Positions 16,767 through 27,219 are shown, counted from the stretch's first letter. The stretch is 64,000 nt of DNA from Panacibacter microcysteis (GCF_015831355.1 NZ_JADWYR010000002.1:620001-684000), one strand, 5' to 3'. Translations and numbers: made by a program. The notes: generated by a model not told the origin, from the letters alone.

Positions 16767-19241
16767 TTATTTAGCAATGTTTCGTTTTCTTCTAACTTCA
16801 AAGAATACCGCAAGTAAAGTTAGCACCACAACAATAACCGAAGTAACTGAAGTAATTGTCCAGCCGGTTTTATGGCTTGCAGGTTCAAACCTGTATTCTA
16901 TAGTATGTTCACCTGCGGGTATCATCATAGCTCTTAGTACATAGTTTGCTTTTGCATACGGTGCAGGCTTACCATCGATATATGCATTCCAGCCTTTGTC
17001 GTAATACACTTCGCTGAATACTGCCAGTTGCTCCGATGATGTTTTTGCTTTGTATGTAACCGTGTCGTTGTGATTAGCGAGGAGCGTAATCGTTGCAGCA
17101 GAATCGAAAACTCCAGGATTTTTCAGCACATTGCCTACTGATTTTTCAGCAATGGCAACCGTCTGTGGCTCAAATGTATCCAAAGCTTTCATTACGGCTT
17201 TTGCATCTGGCTCAAACTGTACAGACTTTACAAACCACGCATTGCCAAGCGCACCGGGGTTCTGTTGTGCCTGGTCGTTTTGGGTAATCACATACTTTGT
17301 GTTCAGCATGTTTATTACGGGCAAACAATTGGGGAATTTATATAGCTGGGAGTCGATGAGATCCTGGTAAATACTTAGTTTGGCGGGGTGGTAACCACCG
17401 ATAGTTTTATGAAAGTAAGCTGTAATAGCTCCTGAATTGAAGGCGCTGCTGATACCTCGTCTCAAATCTAAAACCCTGTAAAAGCTTTTATCCTGTAGTA
17501 TCTGGTTATCTGCAGCAGTTGGTACAAACTGGCTGTCATAATCTTCTTTTGCTTCAAAATCGTCAGCATTCATATATTTTGTATCGATAGCAATCACATC
17601 AATAAAAGAAAATACTCCGATTAACGTAAGCACAATGGCAGGCTTTAATTTGTTCTTTATGTAAAGCCATAATGTAACGGCAGCAATAATTATGAAGAAC
17701 AAAGAACGTAGCAGGTCACCAAGGAATAGCCCTTTTCGGTCTTCCTGCAGGCCTGTAAAAAATTCTTTTACCGGGGTTTTGATCTGGTCATCCATGCTAC
17801 TTACCTGTTTAAGTAAATCTCTGTCGTTATTGGTCAAATAATCAAAACTTATATACAACATAATAAGCAATACGAAGATACCGCCGTTTATAAGCAGGGC
17901 TTTTTTGTATGGCTGCACCAACGCAGACAGGTTTGATGTTGACATAATCTTTTCGAGTGCCAGCACTGCCATCATTCCCAGCAAGAGCGTAGGTACAACA
18001 ATGATCATGCTGGGTGCCCTGAACTTGTTATACATTGGTAAATATTCAAGAAACAACCTGTTAACATCTTTAAAGTATCCGCCCCAACTCATGATAATTG
18101 TCAATATGCAGCATGCAAGTATCCACCACCTGTACTTCCTGTCTACTATCACAAAGCCAACAATTGCAAGAAAACAAACGATGACACCAACATATGGCGG
18201 GCCTGCGGTACCTACACTTTCAATGCCACCCCAGTAATAACTCATGTTTCTTGCAAGCTGTTGTCCAAGTTCCTGCGGCATGCTTTGCAGGGCGGCGATG
18301 GCTTTTGACTTATCCTGTTCAACTTCAGGCCTGCCGCTGCTTCCGCCAAACATACGCGGCACCATCATCACAAATGGTTCGCTGATGGCAAAGCTATAAC
18401 TGAATGCATAATCTTCGTTAAGGCCTGATGTGCCTTTTGATGCCGTATCGCCGGATACGCCTAACTGGCTGCCGCCTCTGATTGTTTCTTTGGAATACTC
18501 ATAGTTTGGTAACATCATAACAGCATTTGTAGCAATACCTATGCCTGCTGCAAGAAGCACGGTTACGGTTACTATAGCAAGGTGCTTATAGTCTTTTTCT
18601 CTTATTGTTTTTATGATAAATGCTACAGCCATGAAAGCAGCAATTATAATAGCATAATAGACGATCTGGTAGTGATTTTCAACAACTAGCGCAGAAGTAA
18701 AGAGCGCCGTGAGCGCAGTACCCCATAAATATTTTCTGTTTATCAGTAATAAGAGCGAGCCTATAAAGCCCGGCATCAATGCGATCGAATACATTTTAGT
18801 AACATGGCCTACCGTAATGATTATAGGGTTATAAGTTGCATAGGCATACATTAGCGCACCAATAATGCCTATCCACGGTCTTATGCCTAAAACCAAAGCA
18901 AGAAAATAGAAGCATATGCAAGCAAGAAAAAAGAAATCAAGTGGCTGTGGCAAACCTGCAGATAAGATTATAATAAAGTAACCCGGTACAATATTGTTAC
19001 TATAACCTGCTATCATGTAACCTGGCATACCGCTGAACATACTATTTGTCCACAAGGGTGCATGACCAACACTATCTGTATAATCAATCATTCCCTTACT
19101 CATTCCCACCCATTGAGCAAGATCGTGTTGCTGCATAACTTTCCCCTGCAAGGCAGGTTTACAGTATAATGCCGCAACAACTAAAAAAATCACTATTGCA
19201 ATAATGTGCGGGTAAATTTTTTGCCAATTAATATTTTTCAT
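16767..19241 (-). CDS. YfhO-like polytopic membrane protein
   Basis: An 824-aa protein of the bacterial YfhO/membrane-glycosyltransferase-like superfamily. From MKNINWQKIYPHIIAIVIF it shows about a dozen hydrophobic helices over the first 560 residues and again at the end (TITSVTSVIVVVLTLLAVFF). Between them is a soluble region that ends in a beta-rich domain (VYYDKGWNAYIDGKPAPYAKANYVLRAMMIPAGEH), a hallmark of the family. Relatives are linked to lipid-linked sugar transfer or lipoteichoic acid glycosylation in Gram-positives; the role in Bacteroidota is not established. The frame is open to 19340, but the ATG at 19241 precedes the first helix properly. Confidence 0.88.
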   Translation of the reverse strand: MKNINWQKIYPHIIAIVIFLVVAALYCKPALQGKVMQQHDLAQWVGMSKGMIDYTDSVGHAPLWTNSMFSGMPGYMIAGYSNNIVPGYFIIILSAGLPQPLDFFFLACICFYFLALVLGIRPWIGIIGALMYAYATYNPIIITVGHVTKMYSIALMPGFIGSLLLLINRKYLWGTALTALFTSALVVENHYQIVYYAIIIAAFMAVAFIIKTIREKDYKHLAIVTVTVLLAAGIGIATNAVMMLPNYEYSKETIRGGSQLGVSGDTASKGTSGLNEDYAFSYSFAISEPFVMMVPRMFGGSSGRPEVEQDKSKAIAALQSMPQELGQQLARNMSYYWGGIESVGTAGPPYVGVIVCFLAIVGFVIVDRKYRWWILACCILTIIMSWGGYFKDVNRLFLEYLPMYNKFRAPSMIIVVPTLLLGMMAVLALEKIMSTSNLSALVQPYKKALLINGGIFVLLIMLYISFDYLTNNDRDLLKQVSSMDDQIKTPVKEFFTGLQEDRKGLFLGDLLRSLFFIIIAAVTLWLYIKNKLKPAIVLTLIGVFSFIDVIAIDTKYMNADDFEAKEDYDSQFVPTAADNQILQDKSFYRVLDLRRGISSAFNSGAITAYFHKTIGGYHPAKLSIYQDLIDSQLYKFPNCLPVINMLNTKYVITQNDQAQQNPGALGNAWFVKSVQFEPDAKAVMKALDTFEPQTVAIAEKSVGNVLKNPGVFDSAATITLLANHNDTVTYKAKTSSEQLAVFSEVYYDKGWNAYIDGKPAPYAKANYVLRAMMIPAGEHTIEYRFEPASHKTGWTITSVTSVIVVVLTLLAVFFEVRRKRNIAK

Positions 19242-19385
19242 ACTTACATTTAAGTGCGGCAAACCTACAAGAAGTCTAGAATAAATACAAAATGTAAATT
19301 GCATGTATTGACTGACTTCTGTTTGGCAAGTAAGTCTCATTTGGTACTAATAGCGTGTATCAGTATTTCCATAGGTAAATAATTC

Positions 19386-22286
19386 ATGATGAAAAGCCTT
19401 TTGGTAGTTATATCACTTTTCTGCTTTAAACTACTGCATGCGCAATCTTATAACTACCAGCATTATGATGTTTCTAATGGCCTGAGTGGATTGACAGTTT
19501 ATAAAATTATTCAGGATAGAGAAGGTTTTATGTGGTTTGCAACCGAAACCGGTCTAAGCAGGTTTGATGGCACTAATTTTAAAAATTTTTCCACGGCTGA
19601 TGGATTGCCCGACAATGAAATTATCGATTTGTCAATCGACAGTAAAGGTAGAATGTGGATATTGCCTTTTACAAATGCTATATGTTACTATAAAGATGGG
19701 CTGTTTCACAATCAAAAAAATGATAGTTTATTAGCAAGGATAAGTCTGATTTCAGAACCCACAAATATTGCGGAAGGGGAAAATGGTGAATTGATTATTT
19801 TAGATCGACGACAAATTGTCATCGTTACACCGGAAAAGAAATTAAGAATTATTAACCGGCTGGAAAACCATTTAATATCTCCGTATGGTGCGGTGTTGGT
19901 AGAAAATAATACTATTTCTGTACCTGTCGCTTATGGAGTAGAACATGCTAAATTTTCATTTCTCAATATTTCAGAAGACAGTTTTTATCTTAGTCCACCA
20001 GAAGATGCACGCCAATACATTTGGACAACTAGCCTCACCTCCTTACTAAAACCGTCTTTAAAAATTTTTCAAGTTGGAAAATTTCTAAAAATCCTGCAAA
20101 AAGGAAAAAAAAGTTATGTTACCGTTCCAGATAATATGCTTGGCTTTGATTTATTGAACGATTCGATGCTTTTCGTGAATTGCAGCGATAAAGTGCTGCT
20201 TTATAATTTTTACCAACATCAATATACCGATACCTTTTTGCTAAATAAAGTTGTTACAAATTCATTTCTCGATTCCGAAGGTTCCTATTGGTTTGCCACC
20301 AATGGTTACGGTGTTTATAGGCTTGCAAGCACTGCTTTTGTGAACTACAACTTTGTCGTTGGCGGCAACTTACTGCCTGTTTATTCAATAGCCAAAAGCA
20401 ATCAAAAGCTTTATGTGGGAACGAACCGGGGAAAGGTTTGGGATATTAATTTGATTAATAACTCAATTTCTGCAAATGTTGAAGTATCGTCTCCCGGAGA
20501 AAACCGTATAACCGGCATTGCTTTCTATGATGCTAAAACGATTGTTGCATCATCGTCACTTGAGTCTCTCTGTATTTTTGAAAATGGTAAAAAGACCCGG
20601 CTAATCAAAGGTGCATCTGGTAAAGATCTATACTATGATAAAGATCAGATTTTGATATCAACCATTGTGGGTGTTTACAAACTTAAATTTGGCGAAACAA
20701 TTAGCGATCCGGCATTTTTGACTACGCGAACAACTTGCTCCATTTTTTTTCAAAATGACTATTTTATTGGAACACTGAAGGGGCTTTTTAGAACTAAAGA
20801 AACGAATATTAAGGATTCGATTTTTCTAGGCGAAAAGTTTCCATTACTCACTTCCCGAATTTCTGCCTTGGCTAAAACAAACCATAGCATTTGGGTGGCT
20901 ACTTACGGAAATGGTATAATTGAGTTTGACGGAGAAAAAATTCTTTCTCATTATACCCAGGCAAATGGACTCTCAAGCAATATGTGCAGAGATATTTTTG
21001 TAAGCGGTGGAAAATTATGGGTTGGGACAGACAAAGGCCTGAATGAAATAGATCTGACGCTTAATAAAATCAGCAATAAATACACCACTAAAGATGGATT
21101 AAGCAGTGACATAATCAATTGTATATATGTCGAAAATGATTCTGTATTTGTTGGAACTCCTTATGGGCTTACGTTTTTTTCTCCTAACGCTATCGACAAA
21201 AAGTCAATTGCAGTTTTAAACGTAAACAAGATAGCCTCGAAAGACAGTGTATGGCTTGCCTATGCAGATAGCTTTACACTAAAACCTTCCGACAATAAGT
21301 TTTATATCGATTATGCTTGTGTTTCCTTCAAATCTAATGGTAACATACATTATTATTATAGACTTGTTGGTCTTGATAATGAATGGCACAATACCAAAGA
21401 AACTTCCATAAATTACCCATCTCTTCCCCCTGGCAACTACCAGTTCCAACTCTATGCTGTCAATGCATTTGGTAAGAAGAGTAATGAGGTAAAAATAAGT
21501 TTCTCAATAGAAAGTTTTTTTTATCAAAAGGCATGGTTTCTTACGATCGTTTGTATTTTAGGTATTTTAATAGTCTGGTATTTTGTATCACGCAGAATTA
21601 AGAAAATTAGAGCGGAACAAAATGACAAGCTCAGAACCCAAAAAAGACTTACAGAACTGGAACAATTGGCTTTTCGTGCTCAAATGAATCCACACTTTAT
21701 ATTCAACTGTCTTAACTCCATTCAGCAATACATCTTTTCAAAAAGCGCATTGGAAGCCAACAAGTTTATTACTGATTTTTCCTCTCTAATAAGGCAAACA
21801 CTCGATCTTTCTGCTAAAAAGAATATTTCTTTGGCAGAAGAAATCAGATACATTTCCACCTACCTCAGTTTAGAGCATACCCGTTTTGATAAGAGTTTCG
21901 ATTACTCGATCAATATCGACGGTAACCTCAATACAGAAGAAATTTTCCTGCCGCCATTATTAATGCAACCTTTTGTGGAGAATGCTATCAGGCATGGTAT
22001 ACGTAATCTAAATAACAGGGAAGGCGTTATCAACATTGATTTTTCGCTTGCCGGCGATTACCTGGTTTACCAACTTACTGACAATGGTATCGGAATTGAA
22101 GGCTCACTAAAACTCCGTGGTAAAAATGTCATAGAACACCAGTCAAAAGGTATGACGCTGATCCAAAAACGCATTGAAGCATTAAATGAAGAATCCTCTA
22201 AATCAATTGAAATGGCGATTGATTATTTGGATATTTCACAAAAAAAAGGAACAAAAGTTATCCTGCGATTGCCTGTATATATTTAA
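19386..22286 (+). CDS. Propeller-type sensor histidine kinase (LytS/His_kinase family), paralogue 2
   Basis: A 966-aa paralogue of the kinase at 12514 with the same order: signal peptide, propeller repeats (MWFATETGLSRFDGTNFKNF, YWFATNGYGVYRL, IWVATYGNGIIEFDG, LWVGTDKGLNEID), Y_Y_Y domain (IHYYYRLVGLDNEW), TM helix (ILGILIVWYFVSRRI), His_kinase with His770 in AQMNPHFIFNCLNSIQQY, and an ATPase domain (LLMQPFVENAIRHG, DNGIGIEG). The stop is 9 bp before the LytTR regulator gene, so the pair is an operon and a cognate two-component system. The two kinases stay closely similar along the full length, so they arose by duplication. Confidence 0.95.
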   Translation: MMKSLLVVISLFCFKLLHAQSYNYQHYDVSNGLSGLTVYKIIQDREGFMWFATETGLSRFDGTNFKNFSTADGLPDNEIIDLSIDSKGRMWILPFTNAICYYKDGLFHNQKNDSLLARISLISEPTNIAEGENGELIILDRRQIVIVTPEKKLRIINRLENHLISPYGAVLVENNTISVPVAYGVEHAKFSFLNISEDSFYLSPPEDARQYIWTTSLTSLLKPSLKIFQVGKFLKILQKGKKSYVTVPDNMLGFDLLNDSMLFVNCSDKVLLYNFYQHQYTDTFLLNKVVTNSFLDSEGSYWFATNGYGVYRLASTAFVNYNFVVGGNLLPVYSIAKSNQKLYVGTNRGKVWDINLINNSISANVEVSSPGENRITGIAFYDAKTIVASSSLESLCIFENGKKTRLIKGASGKDLYYDKDQILISTIVGVYKLKFGETISDPAFLTTRTTCSIFFQNDYFIGTLKGLFRTKETNIKDSIFLGEKFPLLTSRISALAKTNHSIWVATYGNGIIEFDGEKILSHYTQANGLSSNMCRDIFVSGGKLWVGTDKGLNEIDLTLNKISNKYTTKDGLSSDIINCIYVENDSVFVGTPYGLTFFSPNAIDKKSIAVLNVNKIASKDSVWLAYADSFTLKPSDNKFYIDYACVSFKSNGNIHYYYRLVGLDNEWHNTKETSINYPSLPPGNYQFQLYAVNAFGKKSNEVKISFSIESFFYQKAWFLTIVCILGILIVWYFVSRRIKKIRAEQNDKLRTQKRLTELEQLAFRAQMNPHFIFNCLNSIQQYIFSKSALEANKFITDFSSLIRQTLDLSAKKNISLAEEIRYISTYLSLEHTRFDKSFDYSINIDGNLNTEEIFLPPLLMQPFVENAIRHGIRNLNNREGVINIDFSLAGDYLVYQLTDNGIGIEGSLKLRGKNVIEHQSKGMTLIQKRIEALNEESSKSIEMAIDYLDISQKKGTKVILRLPVYI

Positions 22287-22295
22287 AATTGCAAT

Positions 22296-23045
22296 ATGAT
22301 TAACGCCGTTATTATTGAAGATGAAGCAGCTAATGTCAAGATCCTCCGCAGTATGCTTGAAGCCTATTGTCCCCAGGTAGAGGTTTTGGGCGACGCCGGC
22401 ACCGTGTCAAAAGCACATGATCTTATTAAATTAGAAAAGCCCGATCTCGTTTTTCTCGATATAGAAATGCCCGGAGGCAATTCTTTTACGTTGCTTGATA
22501 AACTAAAGCCATGCCATTTTGAAATAATTTTCGTAACAGCTTATGACAAATACACGCTTAAAGCAATAAAATATAGTGCGCTCGATTATTTGCTAAAGCC
22601 TGTTAGTATTGAAGAATTGATCGCCGCTGTAAACAAAGTGGCTGAAAAGATCAATAAGCGCCAGTTCCAGCAAAGGATTGAAAACCTGCTGGCAAATGTA
22701 GAACCCTCCAAACGAAGCCTTCAGTCATTGGCCGTTCCTGCTCATTTTGGCTATGAATTTATCGTGGTCAGCAATATTATTCGTTGCGAAGCGGAAGGGC
22801 GCTATACACTCTTTTTCATGAGCGATGGCAGAAAGATCGTTTCTGTAAAAAACCTGAAAGAGTATGAAGATTTGCTGCCCGAAGATATCTTTTTCCGTAT
22901 TCACCATTCCCATCTTATCAACACTAACTTTATAAAACGCTACCACAAACTAAATGCAATTGTGGAAATGGAGGATGGCATTAAGATACCACTTGCTACA
23001 AGGCGTAAAAAGGAGTTTTTAATAAATTTTATAGGAGAGGAGTAA
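22296..23045 (+). CDS. LytTR-family response regulator
   Basis: A 249-aa regulator. The receiver domain has the acidic pocket (EDE at 8-10), the phospho-acceptor Asp55 in LVFLDIEMPGG, Thr in FVTAYDKY and Lys in YLLKPVS. Residues about 140-245 form a LytTR DNA-binding domain (IVVSNIIRCEAEGRYTLFFM, FFRIHHSHLINTNFIKRY, IPLATRRKKEFL). It is the partner of the kinase ending 9 bp upstream and perhaps of the orphan kinase at 12514. Its targets are unknown; LytTR proteins bind paired direct repeats near promoters. Confidence 0.95.
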   Translation: MINAVIIEDEAANVKILRSMLEAYCPQVEVLGDAGTVSKAHDLIKLEKPDLVFLDIEMPGGNSFTLLDKLKPCHFEIIFVTAYDKYTLKAIKYSALDYLLKPVSIEELIAAVNKVAEKINKRQFQQRIENLLANVEPSKRSLQSLAVPAHFGYEFIVVSNIIRCEAEGRYTLFFMSDGRKIVSVKNLKEYEDLLPEDIFFRIHHSHLINTNFIKRYHKLNAIVEMEDGIKIPLATRRKKEFLINFIGEE

Positions 23046-23258
23046 AGCAGTTATTACAAATATCCCAGCACTTATTCCTAAAAATGGCGCAGTTATTTCG
23101 TCACATCAAATTGATTCGATCCTTCCCCTTAGTTTAGCTACAGATTGATAAATAACAAATAGTAGTTAAGTTTTTTTTAATATCCCATTTCTCCCTAAAC
23201 CCTACCTTTTACATCTCCCAGGACATAATACTCCGTCGGGTTATGTGAAAAACAGAAG

Positions 23259-23277
23259 CCGTCCGTGACGGTTTTTT
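23259..23277 (+). terminator. Intrinsic terminator after the LytTR regulator
   Basis: Stem CCGTC/GACGG with a CGT loop followed by six T residues. Read the other way the stem is also followed, after a short gap, by a T run, so it may serve the ABC-F gene on the minus strand as well. Confidence 0.72.
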
Positions 23278-23296
23278 GTTTTTAGGTATACACCAT

Positions 23297-25246
23297 TTAT
23301 CCTTCCAGCCTTACAATTTTTTCAAACAACTCTTCATATTGTTTTTCCGCTGCCGAAAGCTTTGATAAGACGAGTTTATGCTCGTGTTCTACCTGCTGAA
23401 ATTTATTTCTGTCAGCATAGATACCAGGATTTCCAAGATCCGCCTCAAGGGTAGTTTTGCTGTTATTTAGCCTGTTAATGTCTTCTTCCAGTTTGCTAAA
23501 CTGTCGTTGCAGTTTTTGTAATTCTTTTTTTTGATCTCTGTCGGCAACGTTTTCCTGCGTTTTGGCAGGTTGTTCTGCAATTTTTTGTACCGGTTCTTTT
23601 ACTGTCTCTTCGGCAGGTTTTTGTTTTGCCATACGTTCTTTCCAGTCAACGTATTCCTTGTAAGTACCTTTAAAAACTTTTATCTCATTGTCAATAATCT
23701 CCCAAATGGTATTGGCAGTCTTCGAAATAAAAAAGCGGTCATGGCTTACAAGTATAGATGTACCCTCATATTTGTTGAGTGCCTCAGCCAGTAATTCCAC
23801 ACTATGCATATCCAGGTGGTTTGTAGGCTCATCAAGCATCAGAAAATTACCTTTGCCTGCAATTACTTTAGCCAATGCTACCCTTGCCTTTTCTCCTCCG
23901 CTCAATACCTTTATCTTTTTATCTACATCATCTCCGCTAAAAAGAAAACAACCCATTAATGCACGCAGTTCCAGTTCTGTTTTACCACTGCCACATTCCT
24001 TCATTTCGTCAAGAATGGTGTTGTTAACATTCAATGCCTCCAGCTGATGTTGTGCATAAAAACTTTCATCCACATTGTGGCCCCATATTCTTTCTCCGTC
24101 AAATGTTTCAGTACCTGCAATCATTCGCAATAAAGTAGATTTACCTTTTCCGTTCGCGCCAATCAGTGCTATTTTATCACCACGGTTAATTTCTGCTTCG
24201 GCACCATCAACAATCGTAAGGGCACCAAATTTTTTAGTCGCATCTTTTAAAGTGGCAATAATTTTACCGGGCTGTTTATCTACTTTAAAGTTTATTCTCA
24301 GGTTGGGTCTTTCAATTTCAACCTGCTCTATCCGCTCAAGTTTATCAAGCTTTTTCATAATACTTTGCGCCATGGCGGCTTTACTAGCCTTTGCCCTGAA
24401 ACGTTCAACCAGCCGCTCGTTCTGGCGTATGTAATCCTGCTGGTTTTCAAAAGCGCGTTGCTGCATTTCAATACGCAAAGCTTTTTCAGTCTCGTAATAA
24501 TCGTAGTCACCCGTGTAATGATGTAATTCCTGTTGGTAAACCTCCACAATTTTATTAACCATACGGTTCAGGAAAAATTTGTCATGGCTCACAATCACTA
24601 CGCTGCCCTTATAATGCAACAAATATTTCTCCAGCCACTCAATAGACGGGAGATCAAGGTGGTTCGTAGGTTCATCCAGCAAGAGAACATCGGGTTGTTG
24701 CAATATCATTTTAGCAAGCAGTACACGCATGCGCCAACCTCCGCTAAATTCTTTATACGGTCGTTGTAATGCACTGTTCTCAAAACCTAGTCCCTGTAAA
24801 ACTTCTTCTGTTTTATGATGAATGTTGTACCCATCCAATACATCCATTTCGTGTAACTTGTCTGAATACTCATGCAGCAACGCCTCATCTGCCGCACTAT
24901 CGCCGGTAAATGAAGGCGACTCCATTTTTTTTACGAGCAGGTCAAGTTCTTTTTCCAGTTGCTTAACCCGCTCAAAAGCGCCCATAGCCACTTCAAGTAT
25001 CGAATCGTTTGTATCAAAACTCAGCAAATCCTGGTGCAGGTAGCCAATGGTTGTTTCCCTGCCCCGCTCAACGGTGCCTGCACTCGGTAAATATTCCCCT
25101 ACAATAACTTTCAGTAAAGTTGATTTACCCGTGCCGTTATACCCTATCAGCCCCGTACGGTCACCGGGCATTATATGCCATGTGGCATTCTCAACAATTA
25201 ATCTCGACCCAAATTCAAACGTTACATTATTCAGACCAACCAACAT
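23297..25246 (-). CDS. ABC-F family ATPase (ribosome-associated)
   Basis: A 649-aa soluble protein with two ABC ATPase domains and no membrane segment. Domain 1 has Walker A GYNGTGKST (35-43), the signature FSGGWRMRVLLAKM (about 167) and LLLDEPTNHLD. Domain 2 has GANGKGKST (about 365), LSGGEKARVALAK (about 448) and FLMLDEPTNHLD. Between them is the charged ABC-F linker (YYETEKALRIEMQQRAFENQQDYI). The end is a charged coiled coil (about 560-649). ABC-F proteins act on the ribosome; by architecture this resembles Uup/YheS-type housekeeping factors more than short antibiotic-resistance types, but the exact subgroup is not decided here. Confidence 0.93.
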   Translation of the reverse strand: MLVGLNNVTFEFGSRLIVENATWHIMPGDRTGLIGYNGTGKSTLLKVIVGEYLPSAGTVERGRETTIGYLHQDLLSFDTNDSILEVAMGAFERVKQLEKELDLLVKKMESPSFTGDSAADEALLHEYSDKLHEMDVLDGYNIHHKTEEVLQGLGFENSALQRPYKEFSGGWRMRVLLAKMILQQPDVLLLDEPTNHLDLPSIEWLEKYLLHYKGSVVIVSHDKFFLNRMVNKIVEVYQQELHHYTGDYDYYETEKALRIEMQQRAFENQQDYIRQNERLVERFRAKASKAAMAQSIMKKLDKLERIEQVEIERPNLRINFKVDKQPGKIIATLKDATKKFGALTIVDGAEAEINRGDKIALIGANGKGKSTLLRMIAGTETFDGERIWGHNVDESFYAQHQLEALNVNNTILDEMKECGSGKTELELRALMGCFLFSGDDVDKKIKVLSGGEKARVALAKVIAGKGNFLMLDEPTNHLDMHSVELLAEALNKYEGTSILVSHDRFFISKTANTIWEIIDNEIKVFKGTYKEYVDWKERMAKQKPAEETVKEPVQKIAEQPAKTQENVADRDQKKELQKLQRQFSKLEEDINRLNNSKTTLEADLGNPGIYADRNKFQQVEHEHKLVLSKLSAAEKQYEELFEKIVRLEG

Positions 25247-25551
25247 AATTTCAAAAAATTGAACGGCAAAAGTAAATCATTACAGCACAGTTTGCAAACG
25301 ATACGCAAAGTACGGCTGGCATTATAAGCCATTACCCGTAAAGAAGCAGGAGTTTTTTTTCATGATTTCGGCTATTGGTTTACATGGCATCGTCCCTTGC
25401 GTCGCACACTTCATCTGCAAACCATTATTCAACATCGATGCGGGTGTAGCAGTTGCACTGTCACAAACATGCCAATGACCGGCCCGGTACACTTAATTTT
25501 TTTTCTTTTCTTATATCCTATAAATTGCCGCTTCACATCAACCAGGCTTTA
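25247..25551. other. Intergenic region between divergent genes
   Basis: About 300 bp between the ABC-F gene and the ABC exporter gene, holding one subtype D repeat (25385-25419). It must contain both promoters; no clear promoter motif was identified. Confidence 0.45.
25385..25419 (-). repeat. Dispersed intergenic repeat, subtype D (degenerate)
   Basis: The minus strand reads TGCAGATGAAGTGTGCGACG, then CAAGGGACGATGCCA. It keeps the GCGACG-CAA centre and the GATGCCA end of the family. Confidence 0.78.
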
Positions 25552-27219
25552 TTGAAAAAACTGCTTCGCAATATCAGTGTCATTCTTTCCAAAGACGAGA
25601 AAAGAAAACTTGGTTACCTGACTGCGCTCAACATCTTTACTGGCATAGCAGATATTTTTTCGATCTTTTTTCTTTTTGTGGTTATCAATTTTTATTCTCC
25701 CCAAACCACCGGGGTAAACATACTTTCTTCCTTCTTTTCGCATAATAAAGACCATGTATTGATACCTGGTATACTGTTACTGGCAGTTTTCTTAGTTAAA
25801 AGTATACTTGGGTATTATGTTTCAAAAGCTCATTACCGGTTTATTAACAATGTGGCATCCGGCATATCAGAGAAAAACCTGCTTTTATACCTTGAGGGTG
25901 AGTATTCCGCTTACACAATGACAGATTCTGCGGCATATACGCGAACAATCTGTTTTCAGCCCGTAGAGTTTGCTCATTTCGTATTGTCAGGCGTACTACA
26001 GGTTATTACAGAAGCAAGCCTGGTAATTTTAACTATAACAGCCTTGTTGATTTACGATGCAAAATTGCTTCTTATCATCGCTATTGTACTATTGCCCGCT
26101 ATCGGTTTCCTGTCATATATCACCAAAAAGCGCTTGTCGGGCATCAGGAAAAACATCAGTACTGCTAATGAGCAGAACATCCAGTTTCTTCATGAGGCGC
26201 TTGCCGGTTATGTAGAAAGCAATCTGTACAATAAAAATTTATTGCTTGCTGACAGGTACAATAAAACGCAATCTGTGGTTAATAATTACGTTGCCGATCT
26301 CCAGATAACACAAGCTATACCTTCCCGCTTTTTTGAAGTGTTTGCCATCTTCGGATTGTTTGTATTTATATTAGCAGGTCAATACAATGACAGCGGAAAC
26401 GCACTTGTCTTCTTCACGTTAGGGGCTTATATGGCGGCTGCTTATAAAATCATCCCTGGTATATCCAGGATAATCAACGTCAGCAATACCATCAAAACTT
26501 ATTATTATACGGTAGATGAATTGCTTAAAAATAATAAGCCGCCTCAAAACAACAGCAAGCCCCGGAAAGAAGAAACGATCGTTTCCGTTACTGCAACCGA
26601 TGTATGTTTCAGCTATGACAATAAAATCATTTTTGATCATTTCAATTGCAGTTTTACAGTTTCGTCATTTACGGCAGTTACCGGTGCTTCAGGGAAAGGC
26701 AAAACGACGTTGATCAACCTTTTACTCGGATTTCTGCAACCAGTTAAAGGAGCTATCAGGGTAAACGGAAATCCTGTTAACGAAGCAAACAGGAAAATGT
26801 ACTGGCAGGACATCTCATACGCCAAACAGGGAGCATTTCTTTTACACGACACAATACGCAGAAACATTACCTTACTGGAAGATAAATGGGATGAACCGTT
26901 GTTGGAAAATGCCATAAAGCACAGCCTGCTTTCCGATTTTGTCAATAGCTTTCCTGAGGGTCTTGACAGAATGATTACGGAAAACGGCAGAAACATAAGT
27001 GGTGGCCAGAGACAGCGTTTGGCAATTGCCAGGGCACTTTATAAAAATAGCAATGTAATTATTTTAGATGAACCTTTTAATGAACTGGATGAAGCTGCTG
27101 AGCTATCCATTATGAAATATTTCAGGCAACTGGCAGACGAAGGCAGGATTGTAATTCTTGTAACGCATAACAAAGCAAACCTGCATTTTTGTACCAATAT
27201 TATTTCACTGGATGCGTAA
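25552..27219 (+). CDS. ABC transporter, fused permease and ATPase (PglK-like flippase/exporter)
   Basis: About 555 aa from a proposed TTG at 25552 (MKKLLRNISVILSKDEKRK). The open frame reaches a TTG at 25453, and no ATG occurs before the first helix. Six TM helices cover about the first 300 residues. The ATPase follows: Walker A GASGKGKTTL, Q-loop SYAKQGAFLLHDTIRRNI, signature NISGGQRQRLAIARALY, Walker B VIILDEPFNELDE and H-loop ILVTHNKAN. It resembles homodimeric lipid-linked oligosaccharide flippases (PglK/WlaB). The stop overlaps the start of the next glycosyltransferase by 8 bases, tying it to glycan assembly. The substrate is inferred from context only. Confidence 0.88.
   Translation: MKKLLRNISVILSKDEKRKLGYLTALNIFTGIADIFSIFFLFVVINFYSPQTTGVNILSSFFSHNKDHVLIPGILLLAVFLVKSILGYYVSKAHYRFINNVASGISEKNLLLYLEGEYSAYTMTDSAAYTRTICFQPVEFAHFVLSGVLQVITEASLVILTITALLIYDAKLLLIIAIVLLPAIGFLSYITKKRLSGIRKNISTANEQNIQFLHEALAGYVESNLYNKNLLLADRYNKTQSVVNNYVADLQITQAIPSRFFEVFAIFGLFVFILAGQYNDSGNALVFFTLGAYMAAAYKIIPGISRIINVSNTIKTYYYTVDELLKNNKPPQNNSKPRKEETIVSVTATDVCFSYDNKIIFDHFNCSFTVSSFTAVTGASGKGKTTLINLLLGFLQPVKGAIRVNGNPVNEANRKMYWQDISYAKQGAFLLHDTIRRNITLLEDKWDEPLLENAIKHSLLSDFVNSFPEGLDRMITENGRNISGGQRQRLAIARALYKNSNVIILDEPFNELDEAAELSIMKYFRQLADEGRIVILVTHNKANLHFCTNIISLDA

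Noticed and set aside
16538-16944. Two overlapping plus-strand frames after the lipoprotein gene
   Set aside because: They run through a terminator hairpin and two repeat copies, then into the antisense of the YfhO-like gene.
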